Part shown: positions 13,201 through 28,140 of the stretch, in pieces
Numbering within the stretch: position 1 is the stretch's first letter
Layout of the letters: each line of letters starts with the position of its first letter
Assembly: GCF_047495875.1 (NCBI RefSeq)
Contig: NC_092497.1
Coordinates: forward strand, 72,449,463-72,513,462
From: Pithys albifrons albifrons
Lineage: Eukaryota; Chordata; Aves; Passeriformes; Thamnophilidae
Direction: 5' to 3'
DNA length: 64,000 nt
Program-made: the position numbers and the translations under genes
The notes under the pieces: generated by a model
Told to the model about the DNA's origin: nothing
The model's database searches: none
Seen by the model: the letters and a program-made list of their open reading frames with translations, nothing else

Positions 13201-16200
13201 TTTCATACAGAACAGGCCTAGATGCCATAATGTAGAAATTATTAGAGATGTCAAAAGTCTTCCCGTGATCCATGGAACAAAATGATTTTGGTTCCCACAT
13301 CATCAGTTTGCCACTTCATAAACACAGAATTTAATCCAGTCCTTAACTCACTTTGATTTGGCTAGATATCAGGCAAAATTTCCAGTTTAGGCAGTGGCAG
13401 GCTGAAACTCGTTACATCTCACACTGTTTGCCTAATGGCTAATGCTACTGAGCAGCACCTTTTTGAAAGTAAAGGAAACTTAATGCTCTTTATTTTAGAT
13501 TTGAGTGATCTATTAAAACAAGTTATCAGACATGTAAAATTTGGACACATAAAATTTGAATTCAAATTATTTCACACTGAGAGTTGAGCTGAATTACCTA
13601 GACTCTCATCGGTAACTGCATTATTATGCACTTCATAATTGGCATCAGAGATGTCTGCCAGCAGTAGTTATTCACTGGTTAAAATGGACTGGTATTTATT
13701 TTTCACAAATTCTGACATAAAAACATACATCAGCATCTAGTAGGAAATAGTTTTCACCACAAATGTGTATTGACTAGTTTACAGCATACAGAAATATATA
13801 AACACCGTTAGCAAGACTCCAAAATATTTTGTGTTTTTTTCCTAAATTATGCCATCTGTGTCTGTTTGCTAAACTGTGTCTGAGCTGTCATCACATTCAT
13901 AAATCTTTGATGGTGGTGTTGTAGTGGAAAAATGCTTGGTGGTTTGAGTATCTTTATAACTTCTGATTAAGGCTTCTGCAATGGCCACCATGAATGCCTG
14001 TAGACTAGCATTTGGCTGCTTGTAATATAAATGTGCAAATTTGAGGACCATATCCTCAGGTAATATGATAATTTATTTGTGTCACTTTTACCAGATAAGA
14101 GATTCAGCACTGAAAATATACTGGAAAAAATGGTTGACCTTTAAGTGATGCTATAGATCAACAATACTGTTTCAAAAGCATCCTCATATAAACTCACAAA
14201 TCTTATCTCTCAGAGTTGCCTGACTCAGTTTTTACAGGAACAACACAGCCTTACTTAATACCTTACTCAAGAGAGAGCAAAGAATGTCCCCCAAATATAT
14301 AAAATTCAAACATAATCTAAACCTGAGATACCAAAGAAAAGGCACTTAGAAAGTTTCATTTGATTTTCTTCTTTTAATATATATAGTAATATTTATCCAA
14401 TTGTATTAATTTATGCAGAAGTGTATTCAACACTGAACTACAAATTTTACACCTCAGCATATTCTGTGATTGTCTGAGGAGGCTGGGGAGCAGATGAGCA
14501 AATGAAACAGTACAGCAGGTACATGAGGTCTTTAAATGTTTTCTTCAGTATGTTATTTGATAATCATTAAGAAATTATGTGGAAAAAAACCCACATAAAC
14601 CAGTTCCCAGTGAAATGCTGCCAACAACCATAAATGGCACAAAACTGGCATAAGGAGCTTAGCCAGATGAATGAAAGCCTGAGGGAAAACTGTATCTTTT
14701 TCCTTTTGCTACTCCACTTGTTTAGATCTGTGCACCCACATACATCATTCAGCAAAGCACAGAGCACTATACTTCCTCATGCAAGAGGTTTTGTTAAAAT
14801 CCACAGAATAAAATTCTAAAAATTTTCTTTTGCCATAGGTCAAAAGCTTTTCCCCTTGCTCAAGACAGTTTTAGCCTACAATGACCAGATCATTCATGAC
14901 ACATGTATGTCATTTCGTTGCTCCTGAAAGAGCTTTGAGTTTAAAGTACTTACTAGTCATTGCCACATTGAATTGAAAGCCAGGTTGATTTCAGTCAAGG
15001 CTGAAATATAAATTCTCTCTCACCCTGCCAGTAGAATAACAGAACTAGAATAGAAATAACTCATGATCAATAAAATATGAATTTTTTACATCAGTTTAAA
15101 AAGTGCTTATCATACCTCCATGTGAAATGACCTTTTTATATGGTTCAATGACTTTCATATCAATTCTCTGTTCTTGTTCTCCAATAACCACTGTTCTCCA
15201 TAACCTGTTATCCTCTCGCTCCTCTTCAGCAGTGTACTCTGGAATTGACTCAGATTCCTCCTGGGATGCATCCTTAGTAGCAGTCTGCTCTTCTAAAAAT
15301 CAAAGTTGTATATATTACCTCTTCCCATTAAAGCACTAAATATTGTTGCTGTTACTGTGGTAGTTTTGGCTTTAGTTTTAGCTAGGCCTCAGTTTACCAG
15401 GCTCAGAGAGTCTGACGTAGATTAGAAGGGACAAGTAGCAACCAAAGACAAATTTTGTGTCATCTGACATCACAACAAATATAAAAACAGGTGTAGGAGG
15501 GGCCTCAGTCAGTCCCCTGACACTGAGAGAACATGTTATCACTGCGCCGGTAGCGTTAGGACCTACCACCACTCACAGATATTTGGTTCAGAAGTACACA
15601 TTTTTTTGTCATTGGTTTTCTGCTCTCTTGCCAGGTGTCCTCTGGGGGAGTCTGTTGGGGTGTTATTGTGGTCTGGGTGTTTGGAATCTGTATTATTTGG
15701 GTGGGCGACTCAGCGGTGGTTATTGGTTTTTTTCAATATTTGTTTGTATATTTGTTACATCATATTCGGTTTTTAATTTTCTCTCTTCTATGCAAAATAT
15801 AAAAACCTTGCCAGTGTAAGTGTTAGTTCTAGGTTTTTTTCCTCAGGGTTGTGGGAAGTTTCTCTCTCTCTGTGTTGGGCAGGTGGCATTTTGCCAGCTC
15901 AGCCTAGCACAGTTACATACATTTAAATAAATGACAGAAAGTAACTGAATTTCTATAGTACTGCTATAAATAAGAGCAGAATGTGGTCATCTGAGAGTCA
16001 GTAAATGAGAAGCTTCCATTTTTTAAGACTTTTCATCATTATGAGCATAAAAAGAATAACAGCTATTATCACTATGCAGAATACTGCCACAGGATTTTTG
16101 CACTTTTACATCCAGTTGGCAAAACTGAGCTGCTGCTCACTAGAACTACTGCACCATAGGCCTTTTAAAATCTTTGTGTTGCAGGTGTAAGAACTATGCT

Positions 16201-19200
16201 AAAACTAAACAACACAAACAAATAAACAAACAAAACCCCAAACCAAAAATAAATAAGTAAAAGTGAACACAGCAATACTTCCTGTCCAGACAGGAATTAC
16301 CAGAGAGCTACAGCTTCTTAACTTTTTCCCAGAAAAATGGGTTTTAGCATTACTTGTAATACAGACCCATCAGTTTTTCAGTGACGAGGTGGACCCCTGA
16401 ATTATGATAACAGTCTTGCTTTTCTCAGTTGCCTTTAGTTTAAAGGGACCTTCAACAGTCTCACCATGACAAGCTAAAAATCACTGCTCTCTATGGTCTC
16501 AGCAGATATGTCTTCTCAGTATTTACTTTCCTGGGTTTGGCACCAGTTAGAAACACTGAACTATGGGAGACTGTTAGTGCTGGTAACATATGAGCTCATA
16601 TTAGTAAACAGTAGAGTACAAAAGTACAAAGATAACAAAGGCTATTTACCATGCAATTAAATCTGTACTAGTTCTTATGACTATAATCTTAGCTATCACA
16701 TTCACATACACAGCCAACTTCTTTTATTGCTGGCTTATTTTGATAAACTATTGAGTTTTTTTTCCTTTTCTACTCTCTGTTCATGGGTCATCTAAATGGA
16801 AGACCTTGTTGTTACTACGTGTGTCTAAAACCAAACTACACAACTGTAAACATGTCACCAAAACCCAAGGGACCTTGAGCTTTTCACACGAGTACAGGGA
16901 AATGTGTCCAGCTTTAAGAACTGAACAAATAATGACATTTAGAAAGCAGCAAAACAAAACAAAAAAAAAGAAAAGAAGAAGAAGAAATGCTTACCATAAA
17001 TACAACTGCCACCAAAATCACTGGAGTTGAATTTAATTACCTGTGGCCTTAAAGGCAAATTCTGTTCTGCAGATGTAGAATTTTTTTCTCTCACATGATA
17101 GTCACAACAGTCTAAGTATGTGAGCCCAGGTGTGTGTGTGTGTTTGTGTGTGTGTATGTGTTAGTTTTAACCTTTGCTGTAAAATCTGCTAACCATCAAG
17201 CAACTCATCACTACACTCTGCATCTCCCCATAAGGAAATCGGCCTTCTAATGAGAAGTGACGTTAGAGATGCTCATGCATGATTGAGCACACAGTAATGT
17301 CTCTTTGGCAATATCACTTAAAATGATGCAACTGTTCTTGTGCGCTCAAGTGACCTCGTGTCTTGGGTTGAGCTGACAAAGTGCCAGCTGCCCAATACAG
17401 AGTCGAAGCCTCCCTCCACCCCACCGAGAAAGGGGAGGAAGGAAAAAAACTGGAGGCTCTAAGATTTAAACTTAAACTAACTATATGTATTTATACAGAA
17501 AAGAGAAAATTAAGAGAAAACTACAATATAATGCACACTTACAAGAACTAGAAATAACAAAAAAATAACTCCCCGCTCCCCATTGAACACAAATCCCACC
17601 ATTCTAACTACAAGTAACTCTGGAGAACTCAATTCCCCTGAGGGAGGGACCCAAGCAGAGAGAAAGACTTAAGAAAAAATATTTCACTTCCCTAAGATAA
17701 CATTGTGGTAAGTCAGTGCTGGGCCTGGGCCTCCCATCTCTCCTGGAATGGCACAGTGTGTCCTCCTGGGACCACGACTTGAAGGAACTGACCAAGCCAC
17801 TCCTACACCAGCTCCTACACTTCAAGATGATGTTGGAATATGGTATGGAATACCACTGACCATAGTAGTCAGCTGTCAGCTGGCCCAGCCCAGCTCAAGT
17901 GAGCTGATAGCCTCAGGCCTAGTCTGAAATCTAAACCCTAAATTTAGGCCTACCTAGCTAAACCACTAACACCTCACTAGCATTAGAGAACATAAATACA
18001 TGAGAAAATTGAATTTAAATTGTACTCTCAAAAGTTTCTTTCTTCTGTATGTTACAAAATGATCACACTCATTTTTACCTCAAAGAACTTATGATCTGTA
18101 TTGATTTACATCAGTGATTAGAGTCCTTATATGTTTTATAAGGTACTAGCAAGAAATGAGTGTTAACACCCTATTTTGTACATTATGAGTGTAAGTAAAG
18201 TGAGTAAAGCAGTGTAAAACATTTTTACATCCTACTTCTATGACAGAAAATCATTAATATGGAAAGGAATAGTGAAGTATCCATTGCACACTTCAGGTTG
18301 TGTCTATATTACACAACTAGCCCTGTTGAGAAACAATATTTAAATTAGAGGAATAAGAAATTCTGTTGTTCCATCACCTTTGTCACACCATGCCCACAAG
18401 CTTCCACATCTCAGCTTTCTGATCATACATGGGAATGAAAAGCAGACATCTCTTCCTAACATAAGGCTGAGATCAGCTGTACTATTTCTTTCTGCACTCT
18501 GAAAAACTAGAAGTATAATACTTCACACAGACAGAAGAAAGGTTAAAAAATACCAGGCAGCAAAAATACCTAGAAGCCCAGCATTAACTCTCAAATGCTT
18601 TAACCATACTGATAACCTGAGGGACATGAGACTGATCATGTAAGCAGTAAAAAAAGAAAAAGGATGAACTCTACATTTCCAATCTCAAATATTACCTTGC
18701 CCAGTGTATTCAAAAGAGTCTGCTTCATCAGGAGTGTCAAGGTCATCTACATTGATGTCAATTTCATCTGGTGTATCCAAATTATCATCAGAAAGTATAG
18801 ACCCTTCACTCTGGTCCAAAGAGAGATTGATGTTTGGGGCAGTGAGCTTTATCCTTCTGGGGTGGGAATCATTAAGATCAAGAGAATTGGGAGGTTCTTA
18901 AAAAAAAAAAAAACAAAGAGAAAAAAAGGAAATTTATCTACTTCACATGGAATTTATCTCCCAGATATTTGAAAATCATCTTCAAGCACATCGAGACAGA
19001 TCAATTTCGATGACACCATGACATTTAAGACCACCTAACATAAAACACATATCAACATCACTATTTAACGAAATAAAACAAGCATTTCCAGCAATGGCAG
19101 GTGCAGCTTACAGCTGTTAAATTACACAAAATCCAGATTCACTTTTTTGCAATCATGAGACAAATATCAGGTATTGAACAAGCTCTCACCCACATTGCTT

Positions 19201-22200
19201 AAGAATTTAAAGAGTAATACAGAAGTAACTTATGAACCAAGACATTGCTGAGTCTTGGGAAAATGAGTATGAGTGAAAATCCCCTGTAAATATTTATTTT
19301 CTTATGGACTTGGTGCTGTTTGAATGACGCTGATTTGCAAGTAGTTATGTCTTGAGTTTTAACTATGCAATATCCTACTCAGTACAATTACAGAAATAAA
19401 AAATCTCTGATTCTCTTAATCAGTCTTCAGCAAAAACAGTCTTCGACAAGACAAAACCTAGGTCTGCCTTTGCCACTTTCTTCTATCTTATGTGGCCCAT
19501 TTCAAGCTGTTTAGTCAAACTTAGTTCACTTAGCCAATAGTCAATCATTGAAGTAAATAATACAGGCTATTAAGACTTGACAAGCACTAACAAGTGATAA
19601 CTGCACAAAACATCACACTACAATTATTATTTCTCAAGTCCAGAACAAAATTGACTAAATAAAGTAAACTTAACACTTTTTTCTTTTTTAACACTGAAAC
19701 AGTTTTTTGCCAGCACAGAAATATCTTTCTCACTGCATAATTAAACACCAGGGGAATAAGATACAATTAAGAAAATTAGTAAGAGCTTCTCTCACCGGGT
19801 CTCATCTCTGTAGAAATTGGGCTTACTGCACTCTCAGCTAAGGGGATGTCCATTCCCACATCCTCTTGTACCAACCTGAGAGATAAAATAAAAAACAAAA
19901 TCTTAAAGGGGTGCATGAGGTGACCTTGGTATCAATACAGCTCATATGATATTATAGGGAACTGAAATTTCCTTCAACATAGTCAGTTCAGAAGTCCAGT
20001 TACAAAACTGATGTGAGAAATAAACACAGCTGTTGTAATTGTGTAGTGCTGTTCTTACCCTTAATTTATGCTCACTTCTGTAGAGCTCTTGGAGACTACA
20101 GGGCACACATACCCACTTTTACTTGTGTCAAGACACAGCACTGAATAATAACAGTTTGGGAAACAGCAATGTTTCTTGTTTTATACAATAACAGATGTGA
20201 AGATGCTTGGCTTGTTGCTCCTGCAGTTTCTTACTACCCTCACTTTCCCAATGAAGACGACTACCATCATCATCTTACTATGTGCAGACAAGACTCTTTT
20301 GGTCAATCACTGTATCAGAGTATGAGTACAGTTTCTGTGATTTCTTGTTAATTTCATACAAATTATATATAAATGTGTACATGTAGGCCTGCCAAAGGCT
20401 TCACTGTGCTTAAAGTTGAATAAGATCTTTACCTCAAGCCCCATATCATCAAATTCCCAATACAGACATGGAAACTAGTCAACTCCCAATCGTCCACGAG
20501 GCCATAAAGAATACAGACAATTTGAAGCTATGGTCAAACATGCTTGAGTGCTCAACTTATAACCAAGTCCTGCCTCTCAATAAAAATGGGTTTTACTGAT
20601 TTTGATTTTATCCTCACATACTCTATAGTATATCTTTCACAAATACAGTGATGAACAGCTTAATGACTTTTACAAAACATGCCAATTCTGGAATATGTTT
20701 AATTACTGTTAAATAAGGCTTGAAATAATCTTTCACTCTGGATACACATTAAAATAGTGAAAAAATTTGATCAAAGTATCCTGCTCATGAATAAAATGGA
20801 TGACAAAAAAGTAAGGTACCATTTCCTTTTTTTTCCTTACTCTATAGAATTATCTGTATTCAAAGCACTCATACCGTCACAATTTCCTAAGAAAACATAA
20901 ATAACTCATTAGAGTCTTTTGCTAATTTTTGGTGTCTACTCAATAAAATATGTGTAATGAATTCTAATGGTTTCATCTGAAATTACCAGAGAAAAATCTG
21001 AATTCTGAAGAAGTGCTGTAAGTAACAATTGGATAATGCAACAAACCACAATGGTGGAAAATGTGTGTGGGGAGGATGAATACTTCTAATCTATTTTAAA
21101 TTCAGATTAAGATTTTATTTGGTGATTAACTCTTCCAAAAGTAAAAATATGAAGAATTCTTTGATTAAAGCAGCTCCGGTCTACTCAGATTATGACTTAT
21201 GGGTACTCAAGGGTTTATGTTTTGGTCAGACAGAATAGAGTTTTCATACAGTAATATAAACCATTAATTTATAGAATTTCTTAAAAGCTTGTGAGGCAAA
21301 ATGACATCTTTTCTGAACAAGCTTTGGAAATCACAGCAGGATGTTATTTGAAAGGAAACACTCAAAGCTGAGTGACAACTGAGACACAGGAGGACAGTGA
21401 ATTTTCAGGTTTTCAGTATTTAAAAGAGACACTAGTCTCTAAATAAAATAAAAAGATATTTGAGCAGAATGAAAATCATCTTCTCTTCTGTATGATAAGA
21501 GCATGACTTTATTTTAGATACTTTATCCCTACAGAAAGAGTGATACTTACAATCTGATAAAGCAATTTCCCATAAGTCATTAATTGACAAATTTAGAGTT
21601 GCCTAAAATTTTTGCAATGCCTGGGACAGAAGTATTCTAAGTCATGCCATTTCTAGAATTGCATTAAGACTGCTTTTCTCCCTATGGCATCTCTATTTTT
21701 TTGTTTTTTTTTCTTTTGTTTGTTTGTTTGTTTAACACATGTCTAGTTGAGCTTTCTCTAGTCTCTTACACTTTCACAACAAAAACCTTGAAATGTTTTT
21801 CTGCTTTCACTGGGACCACTATAGCTGAGTTAAAACAGAATTTTATTTCACAGTTGTGTTTAGAAGAAGACTACATTTCCAAGGATTGAAAGATATTTGT
21901 GTTTCAATTTCTCCTGAAAAACAACTACAGGCAGTATACTCAAAAATACCCCTCACTTAGGGATTACAGTTAACCAGTGTAAGAATTTGTCTGAGAATTT
22001 GTAATTTAATTTTGTTGCTATACAGTGTTTTTAATGTCAATAACCCATTCTGTTCATATTGAGATATTTAATTTGGTAAGTAACAGTCTGTGGTCCTGAA
22101 AGCTCTGGGTCAAAGCAGGCATTTTTAAAAATCAGTTCAAGTCCAGTACGACACATATTGCTGACACAAGGTTCTTCATTGCATCTTCAATCATATAAAA

Positions 22201-25200
22201 GATGTCATCACCTTTCAGAAGATTTTTAGCAGAGATTAAGTTTCTGTGGGTTTTTTTCTGTTTGTTTGGGTTTTGTTTCAGTTTTCAGGGTGGAGGGAGT
22301 GAGTGGGGTTGGGGTTTTTTTGGGTTTTGATTTTGGTTTTGTTTTTTTTTTTTTTAATTGTGTCAGGTTCTTACTTATTCTCATTAACAGTCAACAGGCT
22401 TTCTGAAGAAGTAAGACTCTGACTTGCAAACTAGTCTTATTTTTCCAGATCTCTTGTGCTTTACCTAAGCAAATTAAAGATTCCCTGGCAGATGTCTTAT
22501 GTTCAGTGAAACTTCTTATTGATCCAGTAATAAATTAGTAGGCAATAAAGGCATATTTCAAATCTTGTGGGTTTAGAAAGCCAGTCAGTAAGCATGACTT
22601 CTGTGACACTGTGCCCCAGCATATTGCTCCAGAACTGCCATCAGTAACAGAATGAGCCAGACGTGGAGGAAGGTAGTTTTCTACAGGCATAGCTCCTCAT
22701 TTCTTAGAAACTGGATTTTTCTCAAAATTGGATTTTGAAAGTGTGTTATGCTTAGCACCTTTCAGAGTAATTTCTGGCTGTGCAGAAGCTCTCAGCAGAT
22801 CTCAGCAGGAACCCTAGTAATGGAAGACAGACTTCAGAAACTTTACAACCTCCTCTTCCTTTCCCACAGATTACTTCACATACTTCCAAAATTCTGGCTT
22901 ATAAAATTCCTTGACTCCTATATAGGTGCAGCAACTGATACCATGGATGATGTGGCCCAAAATATTACAGAAAGAAAAATATTTTTATTTTTAATCTCAT
23001 TTTAATAAATGCTCCTTATTGAAGAAATAAATGAAATTACTTTAGAAAAGTCCATTCTAATCAGGTATGATATACTAGCTTGATTAAAAAAGTATCTTTT
23101 ACTTGGAACAGAGCTCAAAGTCAATTAAATTTTTGTGTCATAAATGACATAAACAGACTCAGAGAGGTCATTTAAGGAAATCAAGTTACTGATTATTTTC
23201 TCTGATATTCAGGTCTACATACTTGTTCAGAAGCAGCTAAAACCCCCTTATTTCTCAAAGGTGAATCAGGGACAGATACTAAATTCATATGAAAGGAGGA
23301 GAGGCTGGAGGCTGAAATACATTCCTTGCTCTTTTTTTGGTTCAGACATTTTTGCAGCTCAATAAATTAATAAGCTTTAAATAATTCTTAGTGCCCTTTC
23401 AAATCAGTTTCTCAGAATAAAAGTTATCCTTCCTGACTTTTCTAGGTACAGCAGCATTCTGCTGTTTTGGAAAGAGCAGCTCTGAATATTCACAGCAATA
23501 TGTCATAATCCCTATGGGCTGTGCTGCCTCACCCTCATGTCATCTGTGATATATATCACCAGTTTCTCAAACTGCTCTACAGCAATTACATATCAAGAAT
23601 TTCTTTAGTCTAAAGCAAGAAATGTCTCCAATGCACTGCTCTGAATGAAAACCTACAACCTGCAAAAAACAGAAACATTAATCCAGCGGTGGCTGTCATC
23701 TTTATAAAGGAAATCCCTCCACTACAACCCACCGCAACTTACTCACCAGCCAGACTTCAAATTGTATACATTTTCTCAGGCTATTGTACTCACCATTGAA
23801 GAAATTTAATCTGAAATGAAGACTACAACTGTCAAACACTTTTCCTGGATAAGTAAGTCAGTTTTCTTCCATACTGTTCCCTCTATATACAGAAATACTT
23901 TTATACTTAAGTTTGCACAAGATTAAAAAGTTTTATATGAAGTTTCAAAGCATGATGAGTAAAAGGAATAATGTGGATGAAATATTGTCTGCTCATATTA
24001 GTATCTGTTTCGTTTGGATACTAAATAGGAGGAGGGGAGATGAAATACAATGAAAAAGTTATTCAGAGACTAGACATAGCGACTTCTTTCATATTCTCAA
24101 ATTGCATGCATTATGCAGGTACACCCTGGTCTTGGAGGAAACAGAAGTCCTGCTTATAGCCCACTTCCTCGCTAGTTTGCATTGAAAAAGTGTTTTAAGG
24201 TTTTTAACCTGTTTTAAGGAAGAATGCACTAATTATGAAACTTTTGTCATGAAAACAAGGAAGGGAACTTAAACTCCTTCAGTTACTCTTTCAGCACACA
24301 GGCAGCACAGAGTCCTTCTCCTTTGAACCTCTCCCACCTCCACCCTGTGACACTATCCTTATGCAAGTACAGTGCCCAGAGAAATGAGAACTTGAGGGAT
24401 TGGACATGAGAGTACAGTATTTTCCTTGGGAGGTATTAAAAAGCCCTTGGCATTTATCCAGTAATGCCTGTCCAATGACTCTCAGCAAAGCTGCATCTAT
24501 AAGTGCCCTTAGTTAAAATTAAGAAATGTTAAATGTGTTGCCAGGCCAAAGGCCAGAGTAGGCAGTATCTTCTATAAATCCATCTGTGCCCTTTCTGTTG
24601 CCAGAAGCAACTTATTGATGGGTCTCACAGCATTTTGAATGCTTCACCTGGAAGATGTCTAAGGCAAAATGAGAATTCTGTCCTACTAAGAAGCAACTAA
24701 AAGCCTCAGAAGTGGAGTTTAAAGGAAATGGTTCAAGCACTCCACAAACTGCAATTTAAGGAATTCAATCAAGGAAGTGATTGAAAACACAAAAAGTGTT
24801 TTCTTAATTGCTATATTCTTCTTCAGTTTACAGCTCTATGCTACAGAAATTTATATTAATTTAAAGACAAAATATCTCACCAGACAGATATTTGCCTTAG
24901 AAGGAGCATTTTGCTATCACCTGTCTCTATAGCCACCTGTCATGGTTTAAGCTGAGCGAGCAACAAAGCACCTTACAGCCACTTGCTCACTTTCCCCCCC
25001 CCTTTGGGATGGGGTAGAGAATTAATAGTAAGATTTGTGGGTTGAGATAGGAATCATTTATATTGGAAAAAAGTAAAAATTTAATAATAATAGAAATTAA
25101 TTACAACTCTACCCCTGAACCATCATCAGTCCCCTTTCCAGGTATCTCCCCAGTTTATATATTTGGCATGATGCACTACACTGTGAAATACTCCTTTGGC

Positions 25201-28088
25201 CAGCTCAGGTCACCTGTTCCAGCTATGCTCCCTCCTGGCTCCCTGTGCACGTGCTTGCTCATAGGTCATGAGACTCTGAAAACATCTTTGAGTCAGGGTA
25301 AGCACTACTTAGTAGCAACTAAAACACTGATGTGTTATCAACATTATTCCCATACTGAACCCAAAACACAGCATCGTGCCAGCTACTGAGAAAAAAATTA
25401 ATCCATCCCAGCCAAAAAAAGGACACTTAATCCAACATTCACCTCACCTCATATAAAAGGTATCAAACCCCATTTGTTATCACAATTCAATGTTTCACAC
25501 GTTATTTCATTTTTAGAAATGAAACTGTTTTGCATTTCTACCCAAATAAAACATCTTTCCCCGTCTTTGATATGTTATGTATGTGTGCTCCAAGGTTGTG
25601 GCTTGTAATTGCTGCACCATTTCTGTTCAGAAAGGATATTAGAGGTTCACAAACTACCACTACAATAGTATGTTTTAAAACAAAAGCAAATGTCTACTTT
25701 CTACTTTCACTACTTTTTCTTGGAGTGCTCAGAAAAGACAACATAGTCATTCCATCCATTTTAAATGGTGGAGGTTCTACCAGTTATAGGTGCAACTGTC
25801 CAAACTATGTTATCACTGAGATGTGTTATAGACCTTTAATGCTAATAGTCTAGTAACAAATCCTAATTTAATCTGTATGTGCGTGCATTTTGATACTTAA
25901 CATCCATGTAAGATTGGTAGTTACATTCTACAAAGTCAGAGAACAGCTGAACTACTTCAGTACCAACTGTGTCTACAGCCGAAAAGAGATGCTCTAGGAT
26001 AAATGTGACAGTGTATAAAGTTGAAAAATAACACCTGACAAAATATGGGCTTTACTGTAAAGAATGTTTGAAGAAAACATACAGAAAAAAACAGAGAAAG
26101 AAGCCAAGAACATTAGTCCCCGAAAACCCAAATGGACTGTTGTCTCAGCTTAAAAGAAAACTAGGATGTCCATCTGGACTAGGAAGGGGGCCTCTTGCCC
26201 AAAATCACCACAACCTTTGAAATTAAGAGACTTTAATCAGAAAATGTACAGAAAAGGATAACAGTGCTTAACTAAAAATAAATGCATATATATATGTAAA
26301 AACAAGAAAAAAGCCAGAAAATAATAAATAGCAACGCCATAACCAAAAACTTTCAACCAAATCAAGGTCTATCGCTGCCCCTTTGGTGCAGTTCTATTTA
26401 GAGACAGCAGGAGGCAATGCTGCGCCTCGGGAGGCACCAGCCGCAAATGTCATTCACGGACCCCAGCGAGGCACACAGATGGTGACCAGAGAGAGGTGGT
26501 GGTTCCAAAAAACTCACGTGGGAATGCTGGCCACAAGGGACAGGCTGAAACCCTTGGGTAGTATAAAGATCTTCTCCTTGTCCTTTTTCCAAAAGCGTTG
26601 GAAGGGGGTGGGGTTGGGGGGAGAGTGGCGGTGTTAGGAACTCCTCTGCAGGTCGCATTGCCCCCGAGGGCTCTGTAGCCAACCCAGCTGACGGTGACTG
26701 CACTCTCTTTGAAGCACAGCCCAGAGCTGGGGGGACCTGAGCCAAGGGAGGTCCCTCCAAGTGCTTCCACCAGCCCAACAAACAGTGGTTGGCACTCCCA
26801 CAGTGGCCGGAGACAAAAGTGTGGCAAAACTCACAGAAAAAACTCTCTACCCCCACCCCAGTCCCCAGTCCTCCCCAGTCACAGAGTTGGAATTCAAAGC
26901 TATCAGCCGTCCTTTTGTTAGCTGGTTCTAGGAGCAGGCAGTGGGAGCTGGGCCTCAGGTCCCAAACCTCTCTGTTGGTAAGGGAGAGAAAAAAAATTCC
27001 ATGACAGATTTTGAAACTATAACAACTGTGCACTAAGAGATGAAGAAAACCATTAGCAATGAACCCAAAGTTGCTTCCTATAACTATTTCTTCGCTACAA
27101 AACTTCTAGACAAACCCCAAAAATTTACACAGATGCCTCCTCTGTGATAAAAGAGACCACAGCATGAATTTTTTAGGGTCAGCAGAATTAATGATCCCTA
27201 AACTGTAGCAAAGTATGCAACAAATCAAAGTGACATACACTGTGCAAGATTTAGTCAGTATCAGAGGCTATGCTTGCCGTATATCTTCATAACAAGAAAA
27301 AGAGCATATTGGAAGGAATCCACTCCAGGATATCTGAGACTATAAAATAAAAGTAATTACTTTTACTCACAGCTGTATAAAATAATTATACTGTATACAG
27401 GTGACTTGTAAAAATGGATTAATTTTATAACCTCCCATAATCTGCATTTAGCAACCATGTTAGTATACTAAATTAGCCATGTTTCCATTACTATTTATTT
27501 TGTAGCTTTTAATCACAAATTAGTTCAGGAAAAATCTGTAGATTGAGCACTAGAATAAGACTTTTACTCCTGTATCTGGATGCAAACAAAAAAAGAAAAA
27601 ATAGCTGTGGTGATTTGTTTATTAAGCCAAAAGATTTGTTAATCAAACATCTGTGCAAATGATAACTAATCATTGTCATTCTGCTTGCTGCATAGTAGAT
27701 AATGTGCTAATAATCCCATTTTATAGACAAGCATGTCTCTTATGACAGCCACAGAATAAATCTTTGCCAAAAATGAGTAAAAATCTAAGTTCCTTGTTTT
27801 TAATACTTCACTTTTCAGACATAAGTCTTCTCTTATTGGTTATACTGTTACTCTGTTGTCCAGGTACTGACATTTTACTCCATTTTCGGCATGAAAGTTG
27901 GATGAAAAGGTTAGGCATGTCAGGAAGAGCTAATATTGTCTCTGTAAAAAAAAAAAAAAATCCTGTATTCTAGCCACAAGATTTGAAACCTGTTAAAATT
28001 CTCACTTTGGGCCAATGAAGACATTTTTAACCATTCTTTATGAAAATGTTTCCTATTCCCCAATCAAATTCATTGTTTAGTATCTGTA

Positions 28089-28140
<52 letters not shown>

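Larger units (their letters stand above)
15293..18695 (-). other. PRUNE2: PRUNE2 intron with two solo LTRs
   Basis: GT-AG intron of about 3.4 kb between exons 18696-18896 and 15116-15292. It carries a plus-oriented LTR at 15356-15911, a minus-oriented LTR at 17359-17971 and a GT repeat at 17129-17160. About one third is ERV-derived. Confidence 0.85.

Noticed and set aside
20430..20520. Minus-strand open stretch reading [20 protein letters not shown] before a GTAAAG donor
   Set aside because: The acceptor is poor, the frame is closed just upstream, and it does not match PRUNE2. It is probably chance or an old repeat.
21550..21601. Exon-like segment on the minus strand (acceptor attttag, donor ATT|GTAAGT) reading [17 protein letters not shown]
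   Set aside because: Joined to the preceding PRUNE2 exon it hits a stop at once, its 52-nt length breaks the frame, and I know no homologue.
26398..27033. 211-codon minus-strand open frame
   Set aside because: Overlapping open frames occur in several phases across a GC-rich patch, there is no recognisable domain, and no splice or start context was found. Treated as a composition effect.
28089..28140. Regular tandem array that could be mistaken for a CRISPR or satellite
   Set aside because: It is a plain tetranucleotide microsatellite with no spacers.
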